A stretch of 64,000 nt of DNA, from contig JANQPN010000075.1 of the NCBI GenBank assembly GCA_028289455.1, positions 1 through 64,000 of the forward strand, written 5' to 3'. The stretch comes from Wenzhouxiangellaceae bacterium. GTDB lineage: Bacteria > Pseudomonadota > Gammaproteobacteria > Xanthomonadales > Wenzhouxiangellaceae. Below the pieces are notes generated by a model that did no database searches, had not been told where the DNA came from, and was given only the letters and a program-made list of their open reading frames with translations. The translations under genes were made by a program, and so were the position numbers. Each line of letters starts with the position of its first letter. The first letter of the stretch is position 1. Below, one piece after another: positions 20,401 to 28,328 of this stretch.

Positions 20401-20736
20401 GTTTTTCTCCTGATGGTTTTATCAGCTAATCGTGCAGTGTATAACATTCCAGCCGTTGAACAACCCTGATAAACATGTGGATGGTGGATAGAAGGTAAAT
20501 GAGTACTTAAGCGTGCCTGAAATAACTGTATCAAGCAGGTTGATATTCGTAATTTTGAGTAATAAGTATGTAAAGAAACGATTAAATAAAACGGGTAATT
20601 GAAATTGAAACCGACTAATTTGAAATTGTTGAAAAAAATATACAGAATATTCACCCTCTGTAGTTAATACTGCCGAAAAAGCCGGACAAGATGTCCGGCA
20701 GCCTGAAGCATTTCACTTACAAGGAGGTTGGTTGAA
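20401..20736. other. A+T-rich intergenic region with a 5' leader hairpin
   Basis: About 336 bases between the divergent yadG-like gene and the exported protein at 20737. The part from 20560 to 20660 is A+T-rich and should hold promoters. At 20681-20699 the arms GCCGGACA and TGTCCGGC form a perfect 8-bp stem with a three-base loop, 21 bases before a strong AAGGAGG ribosome-binding site (20721-20727). The hairpin lies in the likely 5' leader and could control mRNA stability or translation. Confidence 0.5.
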
Positions 20737-21405
20737 ATGAAAATGTCTGGTGTTAAAGTTATTGTTGTCTTGGCTGCTGCCCTGTTGCAGTTGGCTGTAA
20801 TGGGACAACAGTATCGTGCGCCCGGTATTTTGACCAAGAGTTTTCAGGGGGTTAATCTGATGGTGGCTGACTGCCACCGAATGCAGGCCGTAACTCAGGA
20901 GGGTGATGATCTGTGGACAGCAGATTTCTGCAGTTATGGGTTGCACTCATCAGACACTCACCCATCCGGTCTGACAGGGCCGAGTCTATACCAATTCTGG
21001 GGATCTATTACTCAACTCAACAACCTGGACAATTCAACGCTGGCGCATACGGGCAGGGTAAAAGTTCCGGGTTTTGATGTGAACCTGTGCGGGTTTAGCC
21101 GCGACTGTATATTCCAGCCCACCTCACAGCGGCTGGATTGTTTGGCCGGCTTTACCGCGTATCGCCTTGACCTGCGTAATTTCAGCAGTAGAGGTTTGTT
21201 GCAATGCGTAGCCGGGAATAATGTCGATGTCGACGGCAACCATGCCGACGTTCAATGGGTGGGCTTTGACATTAATACGGGCAAAAACGCGATCCATGCG
21301 GCTGGCAATGATGATCTATCAGGCATACTTGATTCTGGTGACAGTCTAAGTCGCTGGATGCGGTCTGCCACTTTGGGTCAGGTCGATAATATCGGTATCG
21401 GCTAA
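20737..21405 (+). CDS. Exported cysteine-containing protein of unknown function
   Basis: About 222 residues. The first 25 form a hydrophobic signal peptide (VKVIVVLAAALLQLAVMG) and the rest is soluble, with seven cysteines likely to form disulfides (ADCHRM, DFCSYG, NLCGFSRDC, LDCLAG, LQCVAG). The DNVDVDGNHADVQWVGF-like stretch is acidic and beta-rich. I recognise no family. The ATG at 20737 is chosen because it sits nine bases after AAGGAGG; the TTG at 20728 directly abuts that site. It is followed by a strong bidirectional hairpin and has its own leader, so it is probably a single-gene, well-expressed unit. Confidence 0.7.
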   Translation: MKMSGVKVIVVLAAALLQLAVMGQQYRAPGILTKSFQGVNLMVADCHRMQAVTQEGDDLWTADFCSYGLHSSDTHPSGLTGPSLYQFWGSITQLNNLDNSTLAHTGRVKVPGFDVNLCGFSRDCIFQPTSQRLDCLAGFTAYRLDLRNFSSRGLLQCVAGNNVDVDGNHADVQWVGFDINTGKNAIHAAGNDDLSGILDSGDSLSRWMRSATLGQVDNIGIG

Positions 21406-21474
21406 ACCCGCTCAGGTAATTTATCCTTAATAGTCAGACCGCCGCAGAGCGGCAGCCTGAAACAGGGGAAGTTG

Positions 21475-21502
21475 TATTCCCGTTGAAAACACAACGGGAA
21501 TA
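21475..21502. terminator. Bidirectional terminator-like hairpin
   Basis: TATTCCCGTTG (21475-21485) pairs perfectly with CAACGGGAATA (21492-21502) around AAAACA, between two convergent genes. An 11-bp stem in this position should end transcription from both sides. Confidence 0.7.
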
Positions 21503-21521
21503 TCAGATATTCCAGTATTGG

Positions 21522-23744
21522 CTATTCGGTTCCTGCAGGTACTGGGAATCCACGATCGCGCATCAGTGCGCCGACGCCGGCATCGCGTCCTCGGAATGCG
21601 CGATAGGCATCTGCAGGATCAACTGCATTTCTAACGGCAAACAGGTGATCGACCAGCTTGTCGGCTAATTCAGCGTCGTAAAATCCGCCGGGTGCTTCAG
21701 CAAAAGCTTCTGCAGCATCAGAAGTTAGAACTTCAGCCCATAAATAACCGTAATAGCCGGCAGAATATCCCTCACCGGAAAAGATATGCCCGAAATGCGG
21801 TGTGCGGTGGCGCATCACGATTTCCTCAGGCATGTTCAGCGAGGCCAGAGTTTCGCGCTCAAACTGGTCAGGGTCGATATTGCTGACGTCTTCTGCTGTG
21901 TGCAGATACATATCAACCAGTGCAGAGGCCAGGTATTCGGTAGTGGCAAAACCTTCGTTGAAAGTGGCTGCTGCTTTGATCTTGGCTACCAGATCAGCCG
22001 GGATCGGTTCGCCGGTTTCATGGTGTACCAGGTAATTATCAATCACTGCGTCTGTGGTCAGCCAGCGCTCCAGCAGTTGTGACTGAAATTCAGTGTAATC
22101 ACGCACGCCACCATTGAGCGTGGGGTATTTCACATTGGACGACAGCGAATGCAGAGCATGGCCGAATTCATGGAAATAGGTTTCCGCATCGTTCCATGAA
22201 ATCAGCACCGGCTCGCCCGGTGGTCCTTTGATGAAGTTGGAATTATTGGAGGACAGAACGGTTTCTTTGCCGTCAAAAGTGGTGTGGGTACGGTAGCTGC
22301 TGGCCCAGGCGCCGGAGCGTTTGCCGGTACGTGCAAACGGATCCAGGTACCACAGACCGATGTGGTCACCGGTATCTTTGTTGGTTACTTCCCATACTTT
22401 TACGTCAGGGTGGAATACCGGCACAGAGCCCTCCGGTACCGGCGTGAAGTTGAAGTTAAACAACTCGCCGGCAACGTAAAACATGGCATCCCGCAGTTTG
22501 TCCAGCTGCAAGTATTGCTTCACCTCATCAGAATCCAGGTCATATTTGGCCTGACGAACCTTTTCTGCATAGAAACGGTAATCCCAGGGGGCAATGGTTA
22601 TATCAGCGCCTTCTTCGTCAGCAATCGCCTGCATGTCGGCCACTTCTTCCTCTACCCGGGCAATGGCAGCAGGCCATACTGCTTCCATTAGTTCCAAGGC
22701 ATTTTCCGGGTTGCTGGCCATCCGGTCTTCCAGGCGCCATTGGGCATAGTTGTCATAGCCCAGCAGGCCGACGCGTTCATCTCTCAGCTTCAGGATTTCA
22801 GCAATAATGGCATTGTTGTCATGATCATCGCCGTTATCGCCACGGCCATAGTAGTTGTTCCAGACCTGTTCACGTAAGTCGCGTTCGGTTGAGTAAGTCA
22901 GGAACGGATCCATAGATGAACGGGTATTGGTAATGGCAAATTCGCCTTCACGTTCACGCTCGGTAGCTGCAGATGCCGCAGCAGCCTTAACTGATGCAGG
23001 CAGGCCACCGGTCTGCTCTTCAGTCAGGAACAGGACATAGCCTTCTTCATCGGATAATACGTTATTGCTAAACTCGGTATACAGCTCGGCAAGGCGTTGA
23101 TTGATTTCGGCATAACGGGCTTTGCCTGCTTCATCCAAAGTGGCGCCGTTACGGGCAAAACCATCGTATATCAGGCGTGCCAGACGCTGCTCATCGGCAG
23201 GCCGGTTTTTCAACTCGTCACTTTCGTAAACGGTTTTGACACGCTCAAACAGTTTCTCGTTTTGGGTGATTTTGGAATTGAATTCGGATAGCAGCGGCGA
23301 CATTTCACGCTGAATTTCACGGAATTCAGGCGTTGACATATTGCCGGACCAGATGCTCCAGTAAGTGAATACCCGGCCCAGATCTTCACCGGCGCGTTCC
23401 AAAGCAACGATGGTGTTATCCCAGTTGGCCGGTGATGGGTTATTGGCAATCGCATCAATTTCTTCCAGGTTGCCGGCCATGCCGGTTTCCAGTGCACCAC
23501 GCAAGTCATCCAGGTTCATTTTGTCGAATGCCGGTACACCGCCGTACGGGCCGGTCCACTCTGCCAGTAAAGTGTTTGAGCTTGCTTCATCTTGACCATC
23601 GTTTGGATCTTCAAAAGATGAGCTGACAGGCGTTTCCTGGCTGGTGTTGTTTTCAGCCGTGGCAGTTTCATTTCCCTGGTTCCCGCATGCGGCCAATAAG
23701 GCCAGCAGGATCATGCTGAACAGAACAGTGGTTAGCTGACGCAT
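21522..23744 (-). CDS. M3-family peptidyl-dipeptidase (Dcp-like) lipoprotein
   Basis: About 740 residues. A lipoprotein signal (LALLAACGN) is followed by a linker and an M3 (thimet oligopeptidase/Dcp) catalytic domain. The zinc site is HEFGHALH with H525 and H529, and E552 (DYTEFQSQLLERW) is the likely third ligand. Enzymes of this family cut short peptides, Dcp removing C-terminal dipeptides. The lipobox puts this one in the periplasm. The ATG at 23744 is chosen because GAGG lies nine bases before it; a TTG five codons upstream overlaps that site. It adds to the exported peptidases in this window. Confidence 0.88.
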   Translation of the reverse strand: MRQLTTVLFSMILLALLAACGNQGNETATAENNTSQETPVSSSFEDPNDGQDEASSNTLLAEWTGPYGGVPAFDKMNLDDLRGALETGMAGNLEEIDAIANNPSPANWDNTIVALERAGEDLGRVFTYWSIWSGNMSTPEFREIQREMSPLLSEFNSKITQNEKLFERVKTVYESDELKNRPADEQRLARLIYDGFARNGATLDEAGKARYAEINQRLAELYTEFSNNVLSDEEGYVLFLTEEQTGGLPASVKAAAASAATEREREGEFAITNTRSSMDPFLTYSTERDLREQVWNNYYGRGDNGDDHDNNAIIAEILKLRDERVGLLGYDNYAQWRLEDRMASNPENALELMEAVWPAAIARVEEEVADMQAIADEEGADITIAPWDYRFYAEKVRQAKYDLDSDEVKQYLQLDKLRDAMFYVAGELFNFNFTPVPEGSVPVFHPDVKVWEVTNKDTGDHIGLWYLDPFARTGKRSGAWASSYRTHTTFDGKETVLSSNNSNFIKGPPGEPVLISWNDAETYFHEFGHALHSLSSNVKYPTLNGGVRDYTEFQSQLLERWLTTDAVIDNYLVHHETGEPIPADLVAKIKAAATFNEGFATTEYLASALVDMYLHTAEDVSNIDPDQFERETLASLNMPEEIVMRHRTPHFGHIFSGEGYSAGYYGYLWAEVLTSDAAEAFAEAPGGFYDAELADKLVDHLFAVRNAVDPADAYRAFRGRDAGVGALMRDRGFPVPAGTE

Positions 23745-24028
23745 ATGGTTGATCCTCAATAATAAAACAGACTATTTTACAAGAACTCAATGTGTCGCAT
23801 ACGGCAACAAGCCATGTAATGGATGCCGGACAAGCTGAAATGGTGTAAAAACGGTTGATGCAGGCCCTGAAATGAAATAACGCACAGCCGAATAACCATA
23901 GTATGCATGGCCCAAGGGGAAAGCACGATGCGCCGGTGACAGCGGTTTAATTGTCAATCCAATAACAACACTTCAAAATATGCCGGGTTTGACACTTTAG
24001 CTATAACTAGAACCCGGCCCGTATTTAC

Positions 24029-25498
24029 ATGCAAAGTCAGCACATCATTCTTGTTGGTGTTTCCGTTTATTTGATTGCCATGCTTTGCGTGGGTTTTTAT
24101 GCCAGCCGCAGAACAGTATCCGGTGATGATTTTGCAGTGGCCGGGCGCAGTCTGCCGCTGTGGCTGAGCACCGCCACACTGATGGCAACCTGGATTGGCG
24201 GCGGCACCATATTAGGGGCTGCAGGAGCTTCTTATGAAGGAGGGTACATTGCTACCATAGCGGACCCGTTTGGTGCAGCATTATGTTTTTTCGTGGTTGG
24301 GCTGTTTTTTGTACGGATTTTCCGGCGGATGAGGCTGATCACGGTGATTCAGTTTTTTGAACAGAAGTACGGCCGTTATGCCAGTCTGATAGCTGCTCTG
24401 GCGATTTTGTCTTCCTGTCTTGGATGGGCCAGCGGATTACTGGTGGCTTTTGGCATTGTTTTAGAAACCCTGACCGGGATAAGGCTGGAAATTGGCATCA
24501 TGGCAGGGACAGTGATTGTTCTGGCCTACACAATGATGGGTGGAATGTGGGCAGTCGCACTGACCGATTTTGTACAAATCGGTGTAATTGTTGTGGGTCT
24601 GATTTTGCTGGCTCTACTGGTTTGGCTGGATATTCCTGACAAAGCAGCCTTGCTGGCGCAGTTGCCGGAGCATAGCTTCCGGTTGATTCCAGTGGAACAT
24701 ACACCGGCAGTATGGATGGATTACCTGAGAGCATGGCTGATTATTGCCATTGGCGATGTGGCTGGGCAGACTTTGATGCAGCGGGCACTGAGTGCAAAAA
24801 ATGAGCGAGTGGCGCAGAACAGCTTTTATCTGGCGGGTATCGGCTACCTGTTGATTGGACTGATTCCGATAACCCTGGGTTTGGTCGCAATGGTGACCAT
24901 GCCCGGCTTAAGCGATACCGAGCAGGTGATACCGCTATTGGCACAGCAGCATCTGCATCCGGTAGCGATGGCAATATTCGTGGGCGCTTTACTGGCTGCC
25001 ATTATGAGCAGTGCCGATAGCGCTTTGCTGGCGGCATCAACTGTAACGGTCACCAATCTCCTGCCATGGGTTGACCGGCAAAAATGGGGAACAGATATCA
25101 GTGAACAGCGCCGTTTAAAGGCCTTCCGTATCGCAATTCCAATTCTGGCCGTTGTGGCCACACTGGTAGCGCTGAAGGCACAAGCGGTTTACGACATTAT
25201 TGTCAATGCCAATACGCTGATTTTAACGGCAATAACCGGTCCATTCATACTGGGTATCTGGTGGCGGAAATCCAACCGTTACGGCGCCCAGGCTGCAATG
25301 CTCTCAGGGTTGCTGGTGTGGTGGTTATGCTGGCTGTTGTGGCCACAGGGGCAGGGTGATCTTCTAGGGTTGGCAGTCAGCATCATCGTTATGCTGGTGG
25401 TAAGTGGAATCACCCAAAAGCAATGTCCGCCGCAACCATTGCGTGATATCGACGGCAATGTGGTTGCAGCGGACAATCGACTGGGAGTTTTGTTTTAG
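24029..25498 (+). CDS. Sodium:solute symporter family transporter
   Basis: A 489-residue inner-membrane protein with about 13 hydrophobic helices. SSS-family features include FAVAGRSLPLWLSTATLMATW near the N-terminus, where substrate and Na+ sites begin, and SSADSALLAASTVTVTNL near residues 330-350. The family takes up sugars, amino acids or other solutes with Na+; the substrate is unknown. The gene is divergent from the M3 peptidase and convergent with the sugar-dehydrogenase-like gene. The 284 bases upstream hold no clear operator. Confidence 0.85.
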   Translation: MQSQHIILVGVSVYLIAMLCVGFYASRRTVSGDDFAVAGRSLPLWLSTATLMATWIGGGTILGAAGASYEGGYIATIADPFGAALCFFVVGLFFVRIFRRMRLITVIQFFEQKYGRYASLIAALAILSSCLGWASGLLVAFGIVLETLTGIRLEIGIMAGTVIVLAYTMMGGMWAVALTDFVQIGVIVVGLILLALLVWLDIPDKAALLAQLPEHSFRLIPVEHTPAVWMDYLRAWLIIAIGDVAGQTLMQRALSAKNERVAQNSFYLAGIGYLLIGLIPITLGLVAMVTMPGLSDTEQVIPLLAQQHLHPVAMAIFVGALLAAIMSSADSALLAASTVTVTNLLPWVDRQKWGTDISEQRRLKAFRIAIPILAVVATLVALKAQAVYDIIVNANTLILTAITGPFILGIWWRKSNRYGAQAAMLSGLLVWWLCWLLWPQGQGDLLGLAVSIIVMLVVSGITQKQCPPQPLRDIDGNVVAADNRLGVLF

Positions 25499-25524
25499 CC
25501 TGTCAATTTGTACTTAGTGGGCGT

Positions 25525-27042
25525 TCAATCGCATTCAGCTCCCTGAATGGCCACCAGCCTGTCCATTTCCAAAACACCAGTGCCAAAATCCGGGAAGTTG
25601 TAATCAACTTCGATCCTGTTGCACTCAAGTGCGCGCAGTGTGAATGTACCTATCTCTGTTCGGGTGGCACTGGCACCATTCGGGTTTAAAAACTCCAGGC
25701 CTTCAGCTCTGCGCATCGGGAAAGTGATGGTGCTGGTGCCGTATTCGAAGAATGCATTACCGGTTATCCAGAAAGGCTGACCGTTTAAAAACAGGAACCA
25801 GGCTGCCCCCAGAAACGGCTGGCCGTTGGCGGTTTCACCAACATTGATCAGCAGACCCTGATTATTCAATCCATCCCCCACCCAGGAACCGCTCATGTGC
25901 CCGGATAACGGGAAACTGCCCTCAGCCGGTGGGCCATCGCTCATGATATAGGTGCCGCCAAATGCGCCTATGTAGATGTTACCCAGTTCATCCTGTCCAA
26001 ATGTGATTATCTGCAGTGAGGTGTCGGCCATTTCTGCAACCGAGAAAACACCATTCTGCTGACGGATACCCCAGATGGTGCCGAAACAGAAATCACCGAA
26101 GAAATACACGCCTTCAAAATCCGGATAATCTTCTCCGCGATAGACTTCACCTCCGGTAATCGAGCAGCCCTCACTGTGTGTGTATTCGAAAGCCGGGGGT
26201 ACCAGTCCGGTACAGGGCGCGGTAATACAAGTTGTTCCTTCAGCCAGATTCCAGCCGTAGTTTTCGCCACCTGATGAACTGGCGGGCTGGAAGTTCACTT
26301 CCTCCAGGCTGGCCTGACCAACATCGGCAATATATAAATCACCGGTTTGTTTATCAAAAGCCATTCGGAACGGATTGCGTAGACCCAGTGCCCAGATTTC
26401 GTCACGGGCGCTGCTGACGCCAACAAACGGGTTGTCATCGGGAATACCATAAGGTTGCTCTCCAGATTCGACATCAATACGGATTATTTTGCCCAGCAGG
26501 GTGGTTAAATCCTGGCCGTTTTCTTCCGGATCGTTACCTCCGCCGCCATCACCAAAGCCGAAATACAACATGCCGTCCGGCCCAAACTGGAGCCGGCCGC
26601 CGTTATGGTTGGCAAACGGTTGAAAAGCACCCAGGATTATTTCCTCGGATTCGACCAGTGCGACATTGGGGTCTGCAGATATCTGGAACCTGGATATGAC
26701 AGAGTTGCCCATCGTATTGGTGTAATAAACATAGAAATGAGTTTTATTTCCAAAACCCGGTGGAAACACCATACTAAGCAGGCCCTGCTCCTCTTGCAGA
26801 AAGCCTACCCTGTTGCGGATATCCAGGAACGGCTGTTCCAACAGAACCCCGTTCTGTGCTATCCGGATAACGCCAGGTATCGTCACAAAAAACAGCCTGT
26901 TGCTGCCGTCCTGAGCATTGGTTATATCAACCGCAGTCAGATCATAGACCTGAGTAATATTGATTTGAGATTGTCCGGTTTGTATCAGGCAGAAAGATAA
27001 AACCAGAAAAATAATGGCATGGATGCGAAGTGGTTTTTTCAT
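25525..27042 (-). CDS. Exported PQQ-type sugar dehydrogenase-like beta-propeller with C-terminal domain
   Basis: About 505 residues with a signal peptide. Residues about 25-370 match the glucose/sorbosone dehydrogenase (HHIP/YliI-like) beta-propeller: QEEQGLLSMVFPPGF, HNGGRLQFGPDGMLYFGFGDGG and EIWALGLRNPFRMAFD are typical. The last 130 residues (from GHMSGSWVGDGLNNQGLLI) form a separate beta-rich module of a type common on secreted proteins of environmental Gammaproteobacteria. The enzyme would oxidise a sugar in the periplasm with PQQ, but no pqq genes are visible. ATG at 27042 is preferred because it starts the signal peptide. Confidence 0.8.
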   Translation of the reverse strand: MKKPLRIHAIIFLVLSFCLIQTGQSQINITQVYDLTAVDITNAQDGSNRLFFVTIPGVIRIAQNGVLLEQPFLDIRNRVGFLQEEQGLLSMVFPPGFGNKTHFYVYYTNTMGNSVISRFQISADPNVALVESEEIILGAFQPFANHNGGRLQFGPDGMLYFGFGDGGGGNDPEENGQDLTTLLGKIIRIDVESGEQPYGIPDDNPFVGVSSARDEIWALGLRNPFRMAFDKQTGDLYIADVGQASLEEVNFQPASSSGGENYGWNLAEGTTCITAPCTGLVPPAFEYTHSEGCSITGGEVYRGEDYPDFEGVYFFGDFCFGTIWGIRQQNGVFSVAEMADTSLQIITFGQDELGNIYIGAFGGTYIMSDGPPAEGSFPLSGHMSGSWVGDGLNNQGLLINVGETANGQPFLGAAWFLFLNGQPFWITGNAFFEYGTSTITFPMRRAEGLEFLNPNGASATRTEIGTFTLRALECNRIEVDYNFPDFGTGVLEMDRLVAIQGAECD

Positions 27043-27547
27043 ATTTGCACCATAAATCATTAAGTTAAGCTATGCCAGCAAATGGTACGAATTCAAACGT
27101 AGATATGCAAGTCTAATACTGTCATGTCAGCAAAGCCTGCGTGCTTCGCGAATTAACGTCTTTGATTGACGGCTTTCCGGCATATTGCTATGGTATTCAA
27201 AAAGGCGGGTTCAGAAATTTCTATTGCAGCAAAACAATTATTATGCAGGTTACTGCAGGTTGGCTTGTCCATTGATTCAGCCAAAAATAATTGATAGAAA
27301 ACTGCAGGTCAGATCGGCAAAACCAGTATAAGCCGGCTTTACCCGTCATATATACAAGGTCAGTTTCAAGCATTGTTCAATTGTGCTTTTATGGACCTTC
27401 AGGGGCGATAAAAGGGGAGGGTAGCCAACACCAAAATCAGATATTTCAATCATTAGCTTATTGGAGTGCCCTGCTATGGGTTCAGCTTTGGTAGTAACCA
27501 TCGCGCTGAGCCGCGCAGGCGCACTTAATCGAAAAGAGGGAATTTCT
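27043..27547. other. Long leader/promoter region of the RiPP precursor
   Basis: About 505 bases between the divergent sugar-dehydrogenase-like gene and the Cys-rich precursor. It must hold promoters for both. The octamer CTGCAGGT occurs twice (27253-27260 and 27302-27309), and a further GCAGGT is at 27245-27250; their role is unknown. An in-frame upstream ATG at 27476, preceded by GGAG, could extend the precursor by 24 residues. No other gene was found here. Confidence 0.45.
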
Positions 27548-28246
27548 ATGAGCTTAAAAGATCTTGAAGTTGAGGTGACTCAACTAAGTTCAAAAGTTGA
27601 AGAGCTGGAACATCGAACCTCCGCATTGGAAGGCGGGCACGGCCCGGTCATCAAATGTGCGGTTTGCTGTTATTGCTGGCCGTGCATCGTAACGCTTTGT
27701 GTTACCTGCTCAACCGGTCCGGTGACAGATTGCGCCGAATGTGTGCAGTGTGAGGCCAGTGATTCTGATGATGCCGCACAGCCGGCACCACAGTGCACGC
27801 CATGTCAGCCATGTGTGGTGTCATTCTGTACACCATGCCAGCCGTGTGTGCCTTGTACTCCATGTACGCCATGTACTGCATGTACTCCGTGTACTCCATG
27901 CACTCCGTGTACGCCATGTCAGCCGTGTACTGCCTGTCAGCCCTGCATAGTGAACTTCTGTGCTGCCGGGCCTGCGCCGCAGTGTACCGGGCCGGTTTAT
28001 CACTGTGTTCAGTGCGGACCAACACCATTATGTGTCCAATGCGGACCAGCGCCTCAGTGTGCTTTGTGTTGCCCACCGGTAACGACACTTTGTGCGCAGT
28101 GCGGACCACCGGTCACAACTTTGTGTGCCCAATGCAGCCCGCCGGTTACATGCCTGTGCGCACAATGTTATCCGCCGGTTGTTTTCTGTGCACTCAGTCA
28201 GGCTGGTGCTTCCCCGGATGGCGATGAAGGGGGTGGTGAAGATTAA
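27548..28246 (+). CDS. Cysteine-rich RiPP precursor (44 Cys in 232 residues)
   Basis: The leader, residues 1-30, is an acidic amphipathic helix with a perfect heptad (L6, V10, L13, V17, L20, T24, L27) ending in LEGG, a possible double-glycine cleavage site. The core from residue 37 carries 44 cysteines in three blocks. The first (37-68) is irregular, with CCYCWPC. The second (83-133) is mainly CTPC/CQPC triplets. The third (151-213) has six repeats of 9-11 residues such as [11 protein letters not shown]. Acidic spacers lie at 69-76 and after 215. The ATG at 27548 has a GAGGGA site. The next two genes, a YcaO cyclodehydratase and a thiazolinyl reductase homologue, identify it as substrate. The repeated Cys-Xaa-Xaa pattern recalls heterocycloanthracin-type precursors. 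A metallothionein-like protein is the alternative. Confidence 0.85.
   Translation: MSLKDLEVEVTQLSSKVEELEHRTSALEGGHGPVIKCAVCCYCWPCIVTLCVTCSTGPVTDCAECVQCEASDSDDAAQPAPQCTPCQPCVVSFCTPCQPCVPCTPCTPCTACTPCTPCTPCTPCQPCTACQPCIVNFCAAGPAPQCTGPVYHCVQCGPTPLCVQCGPAPQCALCCPPVTTLCAQCGPPVTTLCAQCSPPVTCLCAQCYPPVVFCALSQAGASPDGDEGGGED
27794..27946 (+). repeat. Degenerate 9-base tandem repeat coding for Cys-Thr/Gln-Pro triplets
   Basis: The middle of the precursor gene is a run of imperfect units of the form TGTACNCCA/G. They encode residues 83-133 with cysteine mostly every third residue. Units differ mainly at third positions, so the protein pattern is kept while the DNA has drifted. This points to selection on the peptide, with growth by slippage. 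Confidence 0.75.
27998..28186 (+). repeat. Six 9-11-codon repeats in the precursor C-terminal core
   Basis: Residues 151-213 contain six related units, of which four are close: [32 protein letters not shown] and [11 protein letters not shown]. Each gives a C-x2-C (in one unit C-x2-C-C) followed by a Pro-rich spacer. This repeat class differs from the triplet block before it, so the core has two distinct modification landscapes. Confidence 0.75.
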
Positions 28247-28264
28247 CTTCAGCACGAAATAGCC

Positions 28265-28295
28265 AATTGCGATCCAGCTTTGCTGGGTCGCAATT
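28265..28295 (+). terminator. Attenuator-like hairpin between precursor and cyclodehydratase
   Basis: AATTGCGATCCAGC (28265-28278) pairs with GCTGGGTCGCAATT (28282-28295) over 14 bp with one G-T wobble and a TTT loop. No T-tract follows. It lies 18 bases after the precursor stop and 33 bases before the enzyme gene. A hairpin here can stop part of the transcripts or protect the precursor mRNA, giving much precursor and little enzyme, a common arrangement in RiPP operons. Confidence 0.65.
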
Positions 28296-28328
28296 AAAGA
28301 TTAAGGTTACATAGCCAATGGATCTGAC

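Noticed and set aside
23745..23759. TTG start for the M3 peptidase five codons upstream
   Set aside because: It overlaps the GAGG site that serves ATG 23744, from which the lipoprotein signal begins properly.
23989..23994. TTGACA before the symporter as a promoter
   Set aside because: No -10 element lies at an acceptable distance, so it is not reported as a feature.
27794..27946. Repeat run as a CRISPR array or simple microsatellite
   Set aside because: Units are in frame, have no spacers and keep the Cys-Xaa-Pro pattern despite third-base changes. They are coding repeats.
27702..28227. Long open frames on the other strand and in another frame across the Cys-rich gene
   Set aside because: They exist only because the 9-base repeats lack stops in several frames; neither has a ribosome-binding site nor a sensible protein. 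The chosen frame has leader, start signal and enzyme context.
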